Source of the DNA: Symbiodinium natans
Lineage: Eukaryota > Sar > Dinophyceae > Suessiales > Symbiodiniaceae
Length of the DNA: 64,000 nt
Direction: 5' to 3'
Assembly: GCA_905221605.1 (NCBI GenBank)
Contig: CAJNDS010001791.1
Location: forward strand, 536,501-600,500
Under the pieces are notes generated by a model that did no database searches, was not told the origin of the DNA, and saw only the letters and a list, made by a program, of their open reading frames with translations. The position numbers and the translations under genes were made by a program. The number at the start of each line of letters is the position of its first letter. The stretch's first letter is position 1. Shown here one piece after another: positions 1-8,493 of this stretch.

Positions 1-1008
1 CGAAAGTCCCAAATGTGGCAGATGATACCTCGGCCATCTGGTGTTCGATGATCTGAATAGTAGAGTAGTGTATGACATAGTATCAGCATATAGTCAGCAT
101 GATGAATATACAGCAAGGTCACAGTACACGATTCATTTTGCGAAGACAGAAAGAACTAGTATAGCAGATGACAGCAGTACCCTCTCATTGCTCAGATTCA
201 GTCCAACGGGGAAAAACAGCGGATGACTCCATCTTCCGACGAGCACCTAGAACACCTTCATGAATGCCCACATATGCCCACTCTCCTCGTGTTGCTTGGG
301 ATTTTGAGTTCTGGCGAACTTTGCTTCTTGGTGCTTTCCTGTGTCATCATGTGAGAAAGGCGCTTTCTTCCCTGCACAGCATGTAGCATGGTCCCACAGG
401 CAAAGCAATGCCCAGTCAAGATGCAGCTGCGCCGGTCTTCGGGATGTTGTGGCCGTGCCCTTGACACTGACAATGAAAGCCACGTCGTTGGTGCTGCTGA
501 GGCCCTTGGCGACCAGATCGACTCAAAACCAGCTTCAGTACATCCATGTGGTCTACAGTGTGCAGTTGTACGGTTGCTAACCTCGCACTGCGCGCCTAGA
601 GCTGACCTAATAACCGCTCGACTTGTTCTAAGTGGACCATACTTCGCGCGGCGAACTAGCCGGAGCTGAGCTACGAGAATGGTCGGCCTTATCATAGTAG
701 TCCCAAGGATGCTAGCACGATGTTCCGATACGAAAAAGTTAGATCCGGGAAGCTGGACAAGCCATTGCGAGCTCTGCAGGCTGTCGTAGAGCTTCTAGCC
801 GTTGCACGCGCAGGGCTAGCGGATCGCCTGCTGTGACTGCAGGGAGAAGGTTTAGGATGGTTGCCTGCCTAGCTGCAGACCATCATCCCCTCTGACAAGT
901 CGCCTTGCTCGAAGTTTACTGAAAGGACAACCAGTAACTGAGGACCCACCACACGAGTGCTCGTCGTGGCCACCGATCAATATCAAACCCCAGGAGGTAC
1001 AATGTCGA
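1..1008. other. Left flank, no recognised gene
   Basis: Mixed-composition DNA of intermediate GC content. Short open frames occur on both strands but none shows a family motif or a convincing codon pattern. It ends abruptly at about 1009, where composition drops to the AT-rich viral block. The flank shows no copy of the repeats found at the right end of the viral block, so it does not look like an intact viral terminus. Confidence 0.5.
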
Positions 1009-1173
1009 CCAAACAAAGTCCCTAAAAACTTAGCAGAAGCAAAGAAGTTATTGTTAGAAGTCTATAACATAGCAACAGAAGAACCATATAGTTTTTTGTT
1101 TATAAATTTAATGAAAGGTGATGTAAATGATATGTTTTATAAGCGGTTTGATGCTAAACTGGTAATTGATTAA
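1009..1173 (+). pseudogene. C-terminal remnant of a truncated viral gene
   Basis: An open frame of about 55 codons enters from the junction and ends at TAA 1171-1173. Its AT-rich codon use matches the viral genes to its right, and it ends on the same kind of palindrome that closes other genes of the element. It has no start codon of its own kind: the frame simply runs into the GC-richer flank. I infer it is the 3' end of a larger viral gene whose 5' part was lost or lies elsewhere. The remaining residues are mostly helical and charged and are too few to name a family. A replication gene is possible because none is seen elsewhere, but nothing in the residues proves it. Confidence 0.55.
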
Positions 1174-1203
1174 TAATATTACTGTTTAATAATATTATTA
1201 ATC
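1168..1203. terminator. AT-rich hairpin between convergent genes
   Basis: The arms GATTAATAATATTA (1168-1181) and TAATATTATTAATC (1190-1203) are perfect reverse complements around an 8-nt loop. The hairpin spans the stop of the truncated + strand gene and the stop of the - strand gene that starts at 1411. It is placed to end both transcripts. Similar palindromes recur at other gene boundaries of this element. Confidence 0.6.
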
Positions 1204-1411
1204 AGAACAGACTGAACGAACATAAATTACATGGCATACACTTGCCAGAGTTATTACATTTGTTTTTGCTCTTCAACTTTTCTATTTCATCTTCTAATTT
1301 TTGAATTTTATCTGTTAAATCTTGGATGGTGTTAAAAATAATTAACTCTCCCTTTATCTTTTGTAGTTGCTCATCTAATTTCTTTTCAATTGTTTCATCA
1401 AGATTAGGCAT
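1202..1411 (-). CDS. Small coiled-coil viral protein with Cys tail
   Basis: A 69-residue protein. Residues about 5-48 are Lys/Glu/Leu/Ile rich with heptad-like spacing (for example IQKLEDEIEKLKSK), which suggests a coiled coil. The tail has four cysteines (CNNSGKCMPCNLC), which could bind metal or form disulfides. It lies 18 nt downstream of the fibre gene on the same strand and has AT-rich codons like its neighbours. The position suggests co-expression with the fibre, possibly as a small structural or assembly factor, but no family was recognised. Confidence 0.6.
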   Translation of the reverse strand: MPNLDETIEKKLDEQLQKIKGELIIFNTIQDLTDKIQKLEDEIEKLKSKNKCNNSGKCMPCNLCSFSLF

Positions 1412-1429
1412 TATATATTATTTTAGATT

Positions 1430-3799
1430 TTAATCTTTACTTTTTGCTTTTGGTTTTGCTTTCGCCTTTGGTGATGCTTCACCTTTTAGCTTCTTAACGT
1501 CCTTCTTTAAATCTTCAACTTCTTTCATTAATTCTTGCACACAACCCCATAATACAACTGCTGTTTTATTATATGCTAATAATTTCATACCATCATTGTT
1601 ATAATATATTATGTTGTCCCATTCAGAAGGCATTTTAGCATCTTTTATATCGTCTGCTATAAACCCGATATTACTCTTTTTAGTCTCATCATTGATAAAA
1701 TTGTATGTTTTAGGCTTAATATATTTAACTGTCTTATAACATTCCTTTGTATTTACCTCCTTAATGTTCTCTTTCAATTTAGCGTCCGATGTTTCAGTTA
1801 AGGCTACACACGTTAAATTTCCTCCAATATCTGCGTTATTCGTTGTAGTAAAGAAACCATATACATCAACGCCTGTATTTGTAGCATCTAATCTTGACAA
1901 ATTATTATTACTTAATCTAATGAAACCATCGGTGTCTGGGTTATTTATTAATACTCGTTGCGACCCTGAAACATCAACGTGTGTTATTTCCAAATTACCT
2001 AATAAAGTAACTTTACCATCAGTTAATTGTATTTCCGGTGTGCTACTTTCTAAACCCATCGTTAAATTCATTTCCCCCGCCGTGTCTCCATTTCTAATAT
2101 ATAATTTATATTGAGTGTCTAAAACTTCTTTTAATTCGCTACTATTTTGAAACATAAAACGACCCCAACTGACAACATCGCTTTCACCAACGATATTTCC
2201 AATACTATTAAATGTTTGGTTATTAGTAACTGCTCTATTAATTGTAATTCCGTTAGTGTCGTTTAATTGTAAAGCAATAGTAGCAGTTGTCGGGTCGGTT
2301 GTTCTATTTGATTGTAATGAAAAATTAATTTCTTCTGTTGATATTATATTTAAGGAATTATTAGCGTCTGCTCTTTGAAATATTCTCCCTGAATTATTAA
2401 CATAAATATCACTATTAAAAGTTGATATATTTTGAAATGATGAAGTTCCACCAAAATTAGCATTCCCACCACTTACATTTAATTTATTTGCACCTTGAAT
2501 TGCTCCAATACCTAAACTTAAACAATAAACACCATTGCCATTAGCAGTGTTTAATAAAAGTAACGAAGAACTGTCATTGCTTGTGTTATAAGCATTAATA
2601 TTAAATGAATGAAATTTCAAATAACCTTGTGCGTTTTTTACTGTCATAACATTAGAGGCATCTGATGTATTTTTATAAAATGTAAGTCCGGAATTATTAG
2701 AAATATTAGCATTTTCTCCATCAAAATTTAAATCATTTGATAAGTCTAAATTACCATCCACTTTTAAATTCTGTCTAACAATAGCACTATCTACAACATC
2801 TAATGTATAACCTCCCGTTAATGTATTTGCTCCTGTATCTACTAATAACGAATGTGTTTTAACATACTGGTCGGCATTATTATTTAAATTTAATATTCTA
2901 CCTGTATCGCCAACTGAATTATAACAATCAATATTATCATTATTAAAAGTAATATAATTATCAGTATTTCTAACAGTAAATGATAAATTAGCATCTGCTG
3001 TATTTTCTACAACTAAACCGCCTGTTGGTGTTTCTATTTTTCCTGACATTTTATACCCAGCATTATTATTGGTTAAATCAAGTTGTTTAATTGCATCGTC
3101 GGATGTGTTATTACAAAATATTTTATCTCCTTGTAAAGTTATATAACTCGTTGCGTTTTTAAACTCTGCTAAAACTTTATCACCTCCTCCTGTTTGGTTG
3201 CTAAATAATAATCCTGCTACTGGACTTATATTTATTGTTGAATTGTTTAATGTTAATCCACTGTGTATTATCGTAGGAGCGGAACAATCAATAACCGGAA
3301 ATGTAGAAAATCTATCAGTAAAATCACTTACTGGAACTCTTAAAGCGAGTAAATTATCAATTTCCGTTGTTGTATAGGTGTCGCCTCCTCCCGCTCCTGC
3401 TATAAGTGTATCCACCTCGCCTTTATTGTAGAAATTTGTTGCTAATAATGTATTATTTTGATAATTAGTACTTAAATTCGTATCTATTTGTGTAGATGTA
3501 TAATAATTAGTAAAAGTCGTGTCTATTTCTGTTTTATTGTAAAATGTGCTCGTTAAGGTGGCATTTGTTTGATAATCAGTATCTAATAAGTATGTTAAAG
3601 AACTAATATTGTGAAAGTTTTGTAGTTGCTTTGTGTTTAAAACTGCTATGTCTGCTGTGTTTGTTGCTATGTTTGAAGAGTTTGCTGTGTTGATGTCTCC
3701 TAATTCTGTTTTTGTTGCATATAATAAAGAAATGTCTGTTCCGCTTACAATAACATTATCAGCTGTTAATGTATTTGTATTATTGAGTGTCAAAGGCAT
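1430..3799 (-). CDS. Fibre-like protein with C-terminal S74 chaperone
   Basis: A 789-residue protein. The N-terminal ~120 residues contain repeats of the type FYNKTEIDTT / YYTSTQIDTN / FYNKGEVDTL, typical of trimeric tail-fibre shafts. The middle (about 140-680) is Asn/Ser/Thr-rich, repetitive and beta-prone. The C-terminus begins with SDAKLKENIKEV, the signature of the intramolecular chaperone of endosialidase (peptidase S74). In that family the domain drives trimer folding and then cuts itself off at the Ser of this motif. It ends in a coiled coil and a Lys/Ala-rich tail (PKAKAKPKAKSKD). Known role: receptor-binding or surface fibre of phages and some eukaryotic DNA viruses. Inference: surface fibre of this virus. 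The GIY-YIG and capsid genes follow upstream on the same strand. Confidence 0.88.
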   Translation of the reverse strand: MPLTLNNTNTLTADNVIVSGTDISLLYATKTELGDINTANSSNIATNTADIAVLNTKQLQNFHNISSLTYLLDTDYQTNATLTSTFYNKTEIDTTFTNYYTSTQIDTNLSTNYQNNTLLATNFYNKGEVDTLIAGAGGGDTYTTTEIDNLLALRVPVSDFTDRFSTFPVIDCSAPTIIHSGLTLNNSTINISPVAGLLFSNQTGGGDKVLAEFKNATSYITLQGDKIFCNNTSDDAIKQLDLTNNNAGYKMSGKIETPTGGLVVENTADANLSFTVRNTDNYITFNNDNIDCYNSVGDTGRILNLNNNADQYVKTHSLLVDTGANTLTGGYTLDVVDSAIVRQNLKVDGNLDLSNDLNFDGENANISNNSGLTFYKNTSDASNVMTVKNAQGYLKFHSFNINAYNTSNDSSSLLLLNTANGNGVYCLSLGIGAIQGANKLNVSGGNANFGGTSSFQNISTFNSDIYVNNSGRIFQRADANNSLNIISTEEINFSLQSNRTTDPTTATIALQLNDTNGITINRAVTNNQTFNSIGNIVGESDVVSWGRFMFQNSSELKEVLDTQYKLYIRNGDTAGEMNLTMGLESSTPEIQLTDGKVTLLGNLEITHVDVSGSQRVLINNPDTDGFIRLSNNNLSRLDATNTGVDVYGFFTTTNNADIGGNLTCVALTETSDAKLKENIKEVNTKECYKTVKYIKPKTYNFINDETKKSNIGFIADDIKDAKMPSEWDNIIYYNNDGMKLLAYNKTAVVLWGCVQELMKEVEDLKKDVKKLKGEASPKAKAKPKAKSKD

Positions 3800-3805
3800 T
3801 AGTTA

Positions 3806-3837
3806 ATATTAATAAAATAGATAATTATTTTATTAAT
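3806..3837. promoter_or_regulatory. Perfect palindrome upstream of fibre gene
   Basis: The 13-nt arms TATTAATAAAATA (3806-3818) and its reverse complement (3825-3837) flank a 6-nt loop. It lies in the 42-nt gap between the GIY-YIG gene stop and the fibre start. It could end the upstream transcript, act in the fibre promoter, or both. Confidence 0.5.
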
Positions 3838-3841
3838 ATAA

Positions 3842-4420
3842 TTAATTTTCGTTTTGTTGGTTTAGGTATGCTTGATGTCTTTTACTTTTAAAATGTGATG
3901 CTTTATTACCATTTATATAATGTCCTCCGCATTCGCATTCGTGTTTTATTGATTTCCACGGTTTATGTCTTTCATAAGCACCTTTTGGGTCTTTCCAATA
4001 TTGTTTTCTCGCATCTTCATTTACTTTCTCTCTGTTATTTGCTTTCCACTTTTTCTTGTTTTCTCTATATCTTTCAATATTTTCTTGATAATACTGTCTA
4101 AAATATTCTTTCATATCTCTTTGCTCTATCCTCTTATTTAGTGTGCCTATTTCTCTTGTTATTTCACCTTCCCTTTTGCGTAGTTCTTCAACTGAATTAC
4201 AAGGGTAATTTTCAACGAGTTCAATGTAAAAATGTTCTATACCCGTTTCGTTCATAAATGTATAAAAGAATGATACATCAGGTTGTGTTTTAGCGTGGCA
4301 TCTATGTTTTACCATTCGTTTAGAAAGCGCCATTGTTGTTGAACCTATGTAAATATCGTCGGTTATGTCATTTCTAACAGCATATATTTTTCCATTTTGA
4401 TACTTATTAATATTAGTCAT
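3842..4420 (-). CDS. GIY-YIG endonuclease with C-terminal zinc finger
   Basis: A 192-residue protein. The N-terminus has the GIY-YIG nuclease layout: KIYAVRN near residue 11, IYIGST about 10 residues later, then a basic helix with the catalytic-type Arg (LSKRMVKHR) and a later Glu (YIELVENY). The central region (about 75-150) is a highly charged helical linker. The tail has CECGGHY...NKASHFKSKRH, a CxC...HxxxxxH zinc-finger pattern often attached to GIY-YIG nucleases of large DNA viruses. The family makes site-specific single- or double-strand cuts and is common in homing enzymes. It sits between the capsid and fibre genes on the same strand. It may be a free-standing homing endonuclease or have a role in viral recombination. 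All key GIY-YIG positions look intact. Confidence 0.9.
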   Translation of the reverse strand: MTNINKYQNGKIYAVRNDITDDIYIGSTTMALSKRMVKHRCHAKTQPDVSFFYTFMNETGIEHFYIELVENYPCNSVEELRKREGEITREIGTLNKRIEQRDMKEYFRQYYQENIERYRENKKKWKANNREKVNEDARKQYWKDPKGAYERHKPWKSIKHECECGGHYINGNKASHFKSKRHQAYLNQQNEN

Positions 4421-4465
4421 CTAATAATATTAATAAGGATGTCTTTAAATTGTTTTTACACTTTT

Positions 4466-5908
4466 TTAATCGAATACTTTTAAACCCAAATCTTTTATTT
4501 CAAGTATCTGTTCTGAAAGCATCGTGATATAGACATTCTCAGGCATATTTGTATTAGTTATTGAAGCATTAGCAGGTTTAACTTTTAATAACATTTGTTG
4601 TCCTGCTCTTGTGTTAATTCCTGTATAACTACTATCTGGCACTTTTTCAAAGCTAAAAGCAAATACAAACTGACGGTCTCTATACTGTTTAAAGTCAATT
4701 GATAAACTATGTTGATGAAACATTGGTAAGTTTAACGCCTTTCGTAAATGATAGAAGCACTCGGTAATTGAAGCACAAGGGTATTCAGGATAAAGTTTAG
4801 AACCTAATTGAATTTGAAATTCTAAGTCTAAATCAGGGTCATAAATTCCTTCATTCATTGGCAATGATGCCTGTTGCGGATGATAGAAACGGCAGAACTC
4901 TTTATCACAATATTCAAAGCCCGTGCTTGGGTCTCCACTCTTGTAAAATGTAACAAATGTTGCTACTAATTTAGATACGGAACGAATGACCTGAACGCTA
5001 AAATTATCTTTTCCCGATAGTGCTTGTGATTGTGTAATATAAGTGGTGTAAGTAATGGGTAGTCCTTTTCCTTCTAACAGATGCTTAACATATTCATTAT
5101 TCAAATTATTATCAAGGGTGCAAACATCGCAAACAATACGCGCGTTATTAATTTCCCATTCAATACTGGTGTTTCTATATCTTGCATTCGCTTGTCCTGC
5201 GTCAGCAGGATTAACATTATTTACAAAACGATTGCCTACGGCAGTATCAGCGGTGTCATCTCTATAATCAATAATGCAATCGGTAGCATTCGTTACTAAT
5301 TCTAATTCAATGGTTAAGTTTCCCATATACTTTAAGGGTAAATATTTAAATTGTGAGAAGAGACCACAAAGAGGTTTAAATCCAACAACCATCTTATTCT
5401 TAAATCCCTGACAATTATAACCATTAACTTCGTATTTTAATTCGGGCGTTACTCCGTCTGCATATAATGTTCTTACTTCATCGTCATATCTATATCCAAA
5501 ACTTTCATTTGCTTCGTCTTTTCGTGCTCCTGCAGACATCATTTTTGAGAACATATGATGAACTCGGTTATAATTATCAAAGTCTTCAACAACCTGATTA
5601 CCAGCAATAATTCGCATTCGTCTAAAAAAAGAATAAGCAGGTGATAATGGACGAAGTTTATTATCATAATCGCCAAGGTCTAAGTTTTGTAATGTAAAGA
5701 AAATACGAACCGATTGAGGGTCTAACCAAGTGTTGTCTTCACCGTTTAATGAAAATTTCAATACACGGTTACCGCTGTTTGACTTATAGATATTTGAACC
5801 AGAAGGCCAGAATGATACACTGCGTCTATCTTGAATATATGAACTGCCTTTGTTTAATTTAAATGAGAGGTTGTCAATTAAAATATCCTCAGGGCTGAAT
5901 GTCTCCAT
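4466..5908 (-). CDS. MCP: Major capsid protein, double jelly-roll type
   Basis: A 480-residue protein beginning METFSPEDIL. Length, beta-rich composition and recurring elements (FWPSGSNIY near residue 33, a TWLDPQSVRIFFTL strand, an FFRRMRIIAG segment, and a PLKYMGNLTIELEL strand near 195) fit the major capsid proteins of polinton-like viruses and virophages, which form hexameric capsomers with two jelly-roll domains. The lipase-like gene lies next to it and the penton-like gene just beyond in divergent orientation; such structural genes usually cluster. No frameshift or stop interrupts it, so the copy is intact or recent. The subgroup cannot be decided without a profile search. Confidence 0.8.
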   Translation of the reverse strand: METFSPEDILIDNLSFKLNKGSSYIQDRRSVSFWPSGSNIYKSNSGNRVLKFSLNGEDNTWLDPQSVRIFFTLQNLDLGDYDNKLRPLSPAYSFFRRMRIIAGNQVVEDFDNYNRVHHMFSKMMSAGARKDEANESFGYRYDDEVRTLYADGVTPELKYEVNGYNCQGFKNKMVVGFKPLCGLFSQFKYLPLKYMGNLTIELELVTNATDCIIDYRDDTADTAVGNRFVNNVNPADAGQANARYRNTSIEWEINNARIVCDVCTLDNNLNNEYVKHLLEGKGLPITYTTYITQSQALSGKDNFSVQVIRSVSKLVATFVTFYKSGDPSTGFEYCDKEFCRFYHPQQASLPMNEGIYDPDLDLEFQIQLGSKLYPEYPCASITECFYHLRKALNLPMFHQHSLSIDFKQYRDRQFVFAFSFEKVPDSSYTGINTRAGQQMLLKVKPANASITNTNMPENVYITMLSEQILEIKDLGLKVFD

Positions 5909-5935
5909 TATATATAAACTAACATAGATAATTTA

Positions 5936-5965
5936 ATTAAATATAATTTAAAAATTATATTTAAT
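5936..5965. terminator. Near-perfect palindrome at MCP 5' side
   Basis: The 14-nt arms ATTAAATATAATTT (5936-5949) and its exact reverse complement (5952-5965) are separated by 2 nt. It overlaps the stop codon of the small - strand gene starting at 6155 and lies 28 nt before the MCP start, so it could end one transcript and take part in starting the next. Confidence 0.55.
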
Positions 5966-6155
5966 CAAATAATTTAAAATTATATGAATTTTCTTTACTA
6001 TTGTTTTTCTTCTTCCCTTTAACTTCTTTAACTGCTTCATCTACTTCACTACCTTCTACTAATTTTCGTATCTCTTCATAAGCATTTTGTTTAAACTTCT
6101 TCTCCTTCTTCGGTTTCTCCATTTGTTCGTATGTTGATGCTTTATTATGAAACAT
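5961..6155 (-). CDS. Small basic viral protein
   Basis: A 64-residue protein, strongly Lys-rich (KPKKEKKFKQ, KGKKKNN), with a predicted helix around EEIRKLVEGSEVDEAVKEV. It lies between the MCP and lipase-like genes on the same strand with short gaps, consistent with late co-expression. The basic character would suit nucleic-acid binding or a core/scaffold role, but no family was recognised. Confidence 0.6.
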   Translation of the reverse strand: MFHNKASTYEQMEKPKKEKKFKQNAYEEIRKLVEGSEVDEAVKEVKGKKKNNSKENSYNFKLFD

Positions 6156-6167
6156 TATTAAAATATT

Positions 6168-6812
6168 TTAGATATTAAATTGTTGCATAAACTCTTCTTC
6201 TGTGATTGGTAAATTACCTGCTTTGTTATGGACGTTGCCTATGTCTTGATATGAATGATTTTGTAAAGGGTTTAAGGTTGGTTTATTTAATGTTATACTA
6301 CCTTTATCAAACATACTCACAACATCGCCTGCTTTTCTTATTCTTAAATTTGTTCCTGTGTCTTCTGGTCTCTGACTTGATACAAAAGGAGAACCATAAC
6401 TGCGACTTCTAAATATATCACCATAATCGTCATTTATTTGTTGTCCCACTGCTGAACCTAAACTATGGCTGATAATATCAGTAATGCCTGTAAGTTTTTT
6501 ACCATCAACTTCAATAGAACCGTCTTTAATGAATTTATCAACATCTTTATATCTTTTCGTTTGTTGTGTCTTATATAAAGGTAATTTTAAATCATCATAA
6601 ACATCTCTACCGCTTTTAGTTCCTGCTATATATAAAATAGAACCATTTTGATATATTCCGTCAGGATTTTCGTATGCTAATTTAAGTCCTTGCGTGTCTG
6701 TGAGGAATGTTTCAGTTCCGGCTAACTCATCTCTAACTTCATTATGTAATTTGCTTCTTGTAATCGGTGGTTCATATAGTATTCCCTCATTTCTTCTTTT
6801 ATGTTTATGCAT
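6168..6812 (-). CDS. Class-3 lipase-like hydrolase
   Basis: A 214-residue protein. The central SHSLGSAVG (about residues 114-122) is a serine-nucleophile elbow of the class-3 lipase type. It is followed by a candidate acid in KAGDVVSMFD (about 159-168) and a candidate His in QNHSYQDIG (about 184-192), giving a plausible Ser-Asp-His triad in the right order. An upstream segment (ILYIAGTKSGRDVYDDL) matches the family's strand before the nucleophile. The protein lacks an obvious signal peptide or membrane anchor. Known family chemistry is ester hydrolysis of acylglycerols or phospholipids. Inference: membrane penetration during entry, or release. It is next to capsid genes and shares a divergent palindromic promoter region with the penton-like gene. 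Confidence 0.7.
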   Translation of the reverse strand: MHKHKRRNEGILYEPPITRSKLHNEVRDELAGTETFLTDTQGLKLAYENPDGIYQNGSILYIAGTKSGRDVYDDLKLPLYKTQQTKRYKDVDKFIKDGSIEVDGKKLTGITDIISHSLGSAVGQQINDDYGDIFRSRSYGSPFVSSQRPEDTGTNLRIRKAGDVVSMFDKGSITLNKPTLNPLQNHSYQDIGNVHNKAGNLPITEEEFMQQFNI

Positions 6813-6813
6813 T

Positions 6814-6839
6814 ATAAAATAATTTATAAATTATTTTAT
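6814..6839. promoter_or_regulatory. 26-bp perfect palindrome, divergent promoter
   Basis: The block ATAAAATAATTTA (6814-6826) is followed directly by its reverse complement (6827-6839), a perfect dyad with no spacer. It fills most of the 40-nt gap between the lipase-like gene on - and the penton-like gene on +, so both starts read the same sequence. It is best read as a symmetric bidirectional promoter. Confidence 0.6.
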
Positions 6840-6852
6840 CAACTAATTAATA

Positions 6853-7689
6853 ATGCTAAAGTTCAAAAAGGTATATATTGATAGTCATTATAAAGTAAGT
6901 GGCACTTCATCTAATTTTACCATTGATTTACCTGAAACAGTACAACTTGAAGACAATATGCTGTGTCAAATTCACGAGGTAAGCATTCCTCATTCTTGGT
7001 ATTCTATAAACAGCACAAATAATAATTTATATTTTATGCATCAGGTTATACCCCCAGGTGTCATAGCAGGTATAACTTATCGGAAAATAACAATTCCAGA
7101 AGGCAATTATACATCAGTTGATTTAGCACAAACGATAGAGATTGCTTTGAATTTATTAGTAGATACAGTGGATAGACCTAACACATACTCTTTAAGTTAT
7201 AACACATCAACTAATAAATATACGTTTAGTTCAAACTACTCTACTGTTATTTTTGTTGTCTTAACTGATGGAGAAATAGCACCATTAGCTGGTAGTTTTA
7301 GTGACCCTGTTGATGTTAATAACCTATATTCAATAAACCAAGTATTAGGCAACACAACACCAGCAACTGACGCTTATACGAATGTAGCACCTTACACAAC
7401 AAATTTTATAGACTTAGTCCCCTTTAAGAATTTGTATTTACATTGTAATGAAATTAGCAACTACAACCAATTAACAGTAGCGGGTAATTCATCAATAGTA
7501 AAGAAAATAAATGTAACAGTCCCCTATCTAGGCGTTAATAATGATAATGAACTAAGCCCCGAAGATTATATTGACTGCTCTAACAAATTGTTTAGACGAC
7601 TAAATTTTAGATTAACCAACCATCTTAACCAAGTAGTAAATTTAAACGGGGTGGATATATCCTTTACTCTTACATTTTTTAGGGGATAA
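6853..7689 (+). CDS. Penton-like minor capsid protein
   Basis: A 278-residue beta-rich protein without cysteine clusters or membrane segments. Features recalling the single jelly-roll minor capsid (penton) proteins of polinton-like viruses are: an N-terminal strand starting at residue 1 (LKFKKVYIDSHYK), IHEVSIPHSWYSI near residue 43, NLYLHCNEIS near 195, and the C-terminal pattern NHLNQVVNLNGVDISFTLTFF, in which the chain ends on a strand after an NLNG turn. It is divergent from the lipase/MCP/fibre block and heads the rightward gene set. Penton function is inferred from these motifs, size and place beside the MCP. Confidence 0.72.
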   Translation: MLKFKKVYIDSHYKVSGTSSNFTIDLPETVQLEDNMLCQIHEVSIPHSWYSINSTNNNLYFMHQVIPPGVIAGITYRKITIPEGNYTSVDLAQTIEIALNLLVDTVDRPNTYSLSYNTSTNKYTFSSNYSTVIFVVLTDGEIAPLAGSFSDPVDVNNLYSINQVLGNTTPATDAYTNVAPYTTNFIDLVPFKNLYLHCNEISNYNQLTVAGNSSIVKKINVTVPYLGVNNDNELSPEDYIDCSNKLFRRLNFRLTNHLNQVVNLNGVDISFTLTFFRG

Positions 7690-7728
7690 TGAATATCTAA
7701 TTAGAAAAATATATACTATATTTAAATA

Positions 7729-8310
7729 ATGAGTACTGAAGAGGTTGAAGAGGTTAAAAATGTAGAAGCAACTGAAGTAACAACAAATGAAACAGAGCCT
7801 GAAAATATACCTATTGAAAATCATGAAAAAGAAGCAGAACCTAAAAGTAATGAAGTAGATGAAGAAGCAAAGCCAAAAGCAAAAGCAACGCCTAAGAAAT
7901 TAGCGAGAAGTGTTAAAGTAGTAGAGCTGGTTGAATGTAGCGCCTGTAATAAAAAGATGTTGCCCAAAAGTCTAAGAAACACACATCCCCATTATTGTAA
8001 GGGACAACCGACCGAAACATTACCAGTAAATAAGCAGAAGGCAAGTTATGGGTCAAAGGTTGAACAAAAACTAAGAAAAGAAATTGAAGAAGAGATGAAG
8101 AATAAATATGAAACTAAAAATGAAGTTATACAATATTCAGAACCTATTGAAGTTAAAACAAAGGCAAAGCCCGTTAAAATGGAAGAAGCCCCACCACCAC
8201 GACAACTAACAGCAAGAGAATTATTAGAAGCATCATATAATGAAATACGAAAAGCTAAGAGAGAAGCACATATTGAAAAAATAAACAGTTTTAAGTCTAA
8301 AATGTTTTAA
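7729..8310 (+). CDS. Acidic coiled-coil protein with zinc knuckle
   Basis: A 193-residue protein. Residues 1-65 are Glu-rich and disordered, with PKAKAKATPKK resembling the Lys/Ala tail of the fibre. Residues about 68-90 carry CSACNKKM...HPHYC, a C2HC zinc-binding pattern. The rest is a charged helix with a Pro-rich insert (EEAPPPRQL). A TATA-like TATATTTAAATA abuts the ATG. It follows the penton-like gene by 39 nt. A virion or DNA-binding role is possible; no family was recognised. Confidence 0.62.
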   Translation: MSTEEVEEVKNVEATEVTTNETEPENIPIENHEKEAEPKSNEVDEEAKPKAKATPKKLARSVKVVELVECSACNKKMLPKSLRNTHPHYCKGQPTETLPVNKQKASYGSKVEQKLRKEIEEEMKNKYETKNEVIQYSEPIEVKTKAKPVKMEEAPPPRQLTARELLEASYNEIRKAKREAHIEKINSFKSKMF

Positions 8311-8325
8311 TATAAATATACTTAT

Positions 8326-8493
8326 ATGAAAGAATTAACGAAAGAGGAAAAAGGCAGTTTAATATTTAATTATGGTTTTTATATAATGCGTGATAAAGGG
8401 CTTGATGTTAATGATGAACTAATAAAACAAATAACTACATTAGAGGCGTGTGTAAATCCGAATATCCTGTTCCAAAACAACTATTTCCTTTAA
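8326..8493 (+). CDS. Small viral ORF, possible N-part of split gene
   Basis: A 55-codon frame starting at ATG 8326, 15 nt after the preceding gene. It reads as a helical charged protein (MKELTKEEKG...) up to about codon 41, and its last residues run over the start of the next frame. The next open frame (8448-8672) begins with GTG and has no ATG near its start, so the two may be one gene broken by a +1/-1 shift at about 8445-8450, or two overlapping genes. I cannot choose between a real frameshift, a sequencing error and programmed frameshifting. Confidence 0.4.
   Translation: MKELTKEEKGSLIFNYGFYIMRDKGLDVNDELIKQITTLEACVNPNILFQNNYFL

Noticed and set aside
1-1008. Left terminal inverted repeat of the viral element
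   Set aside because: Compared with 14098-14345 and its reverse complement by eye, no shared repeat was found.
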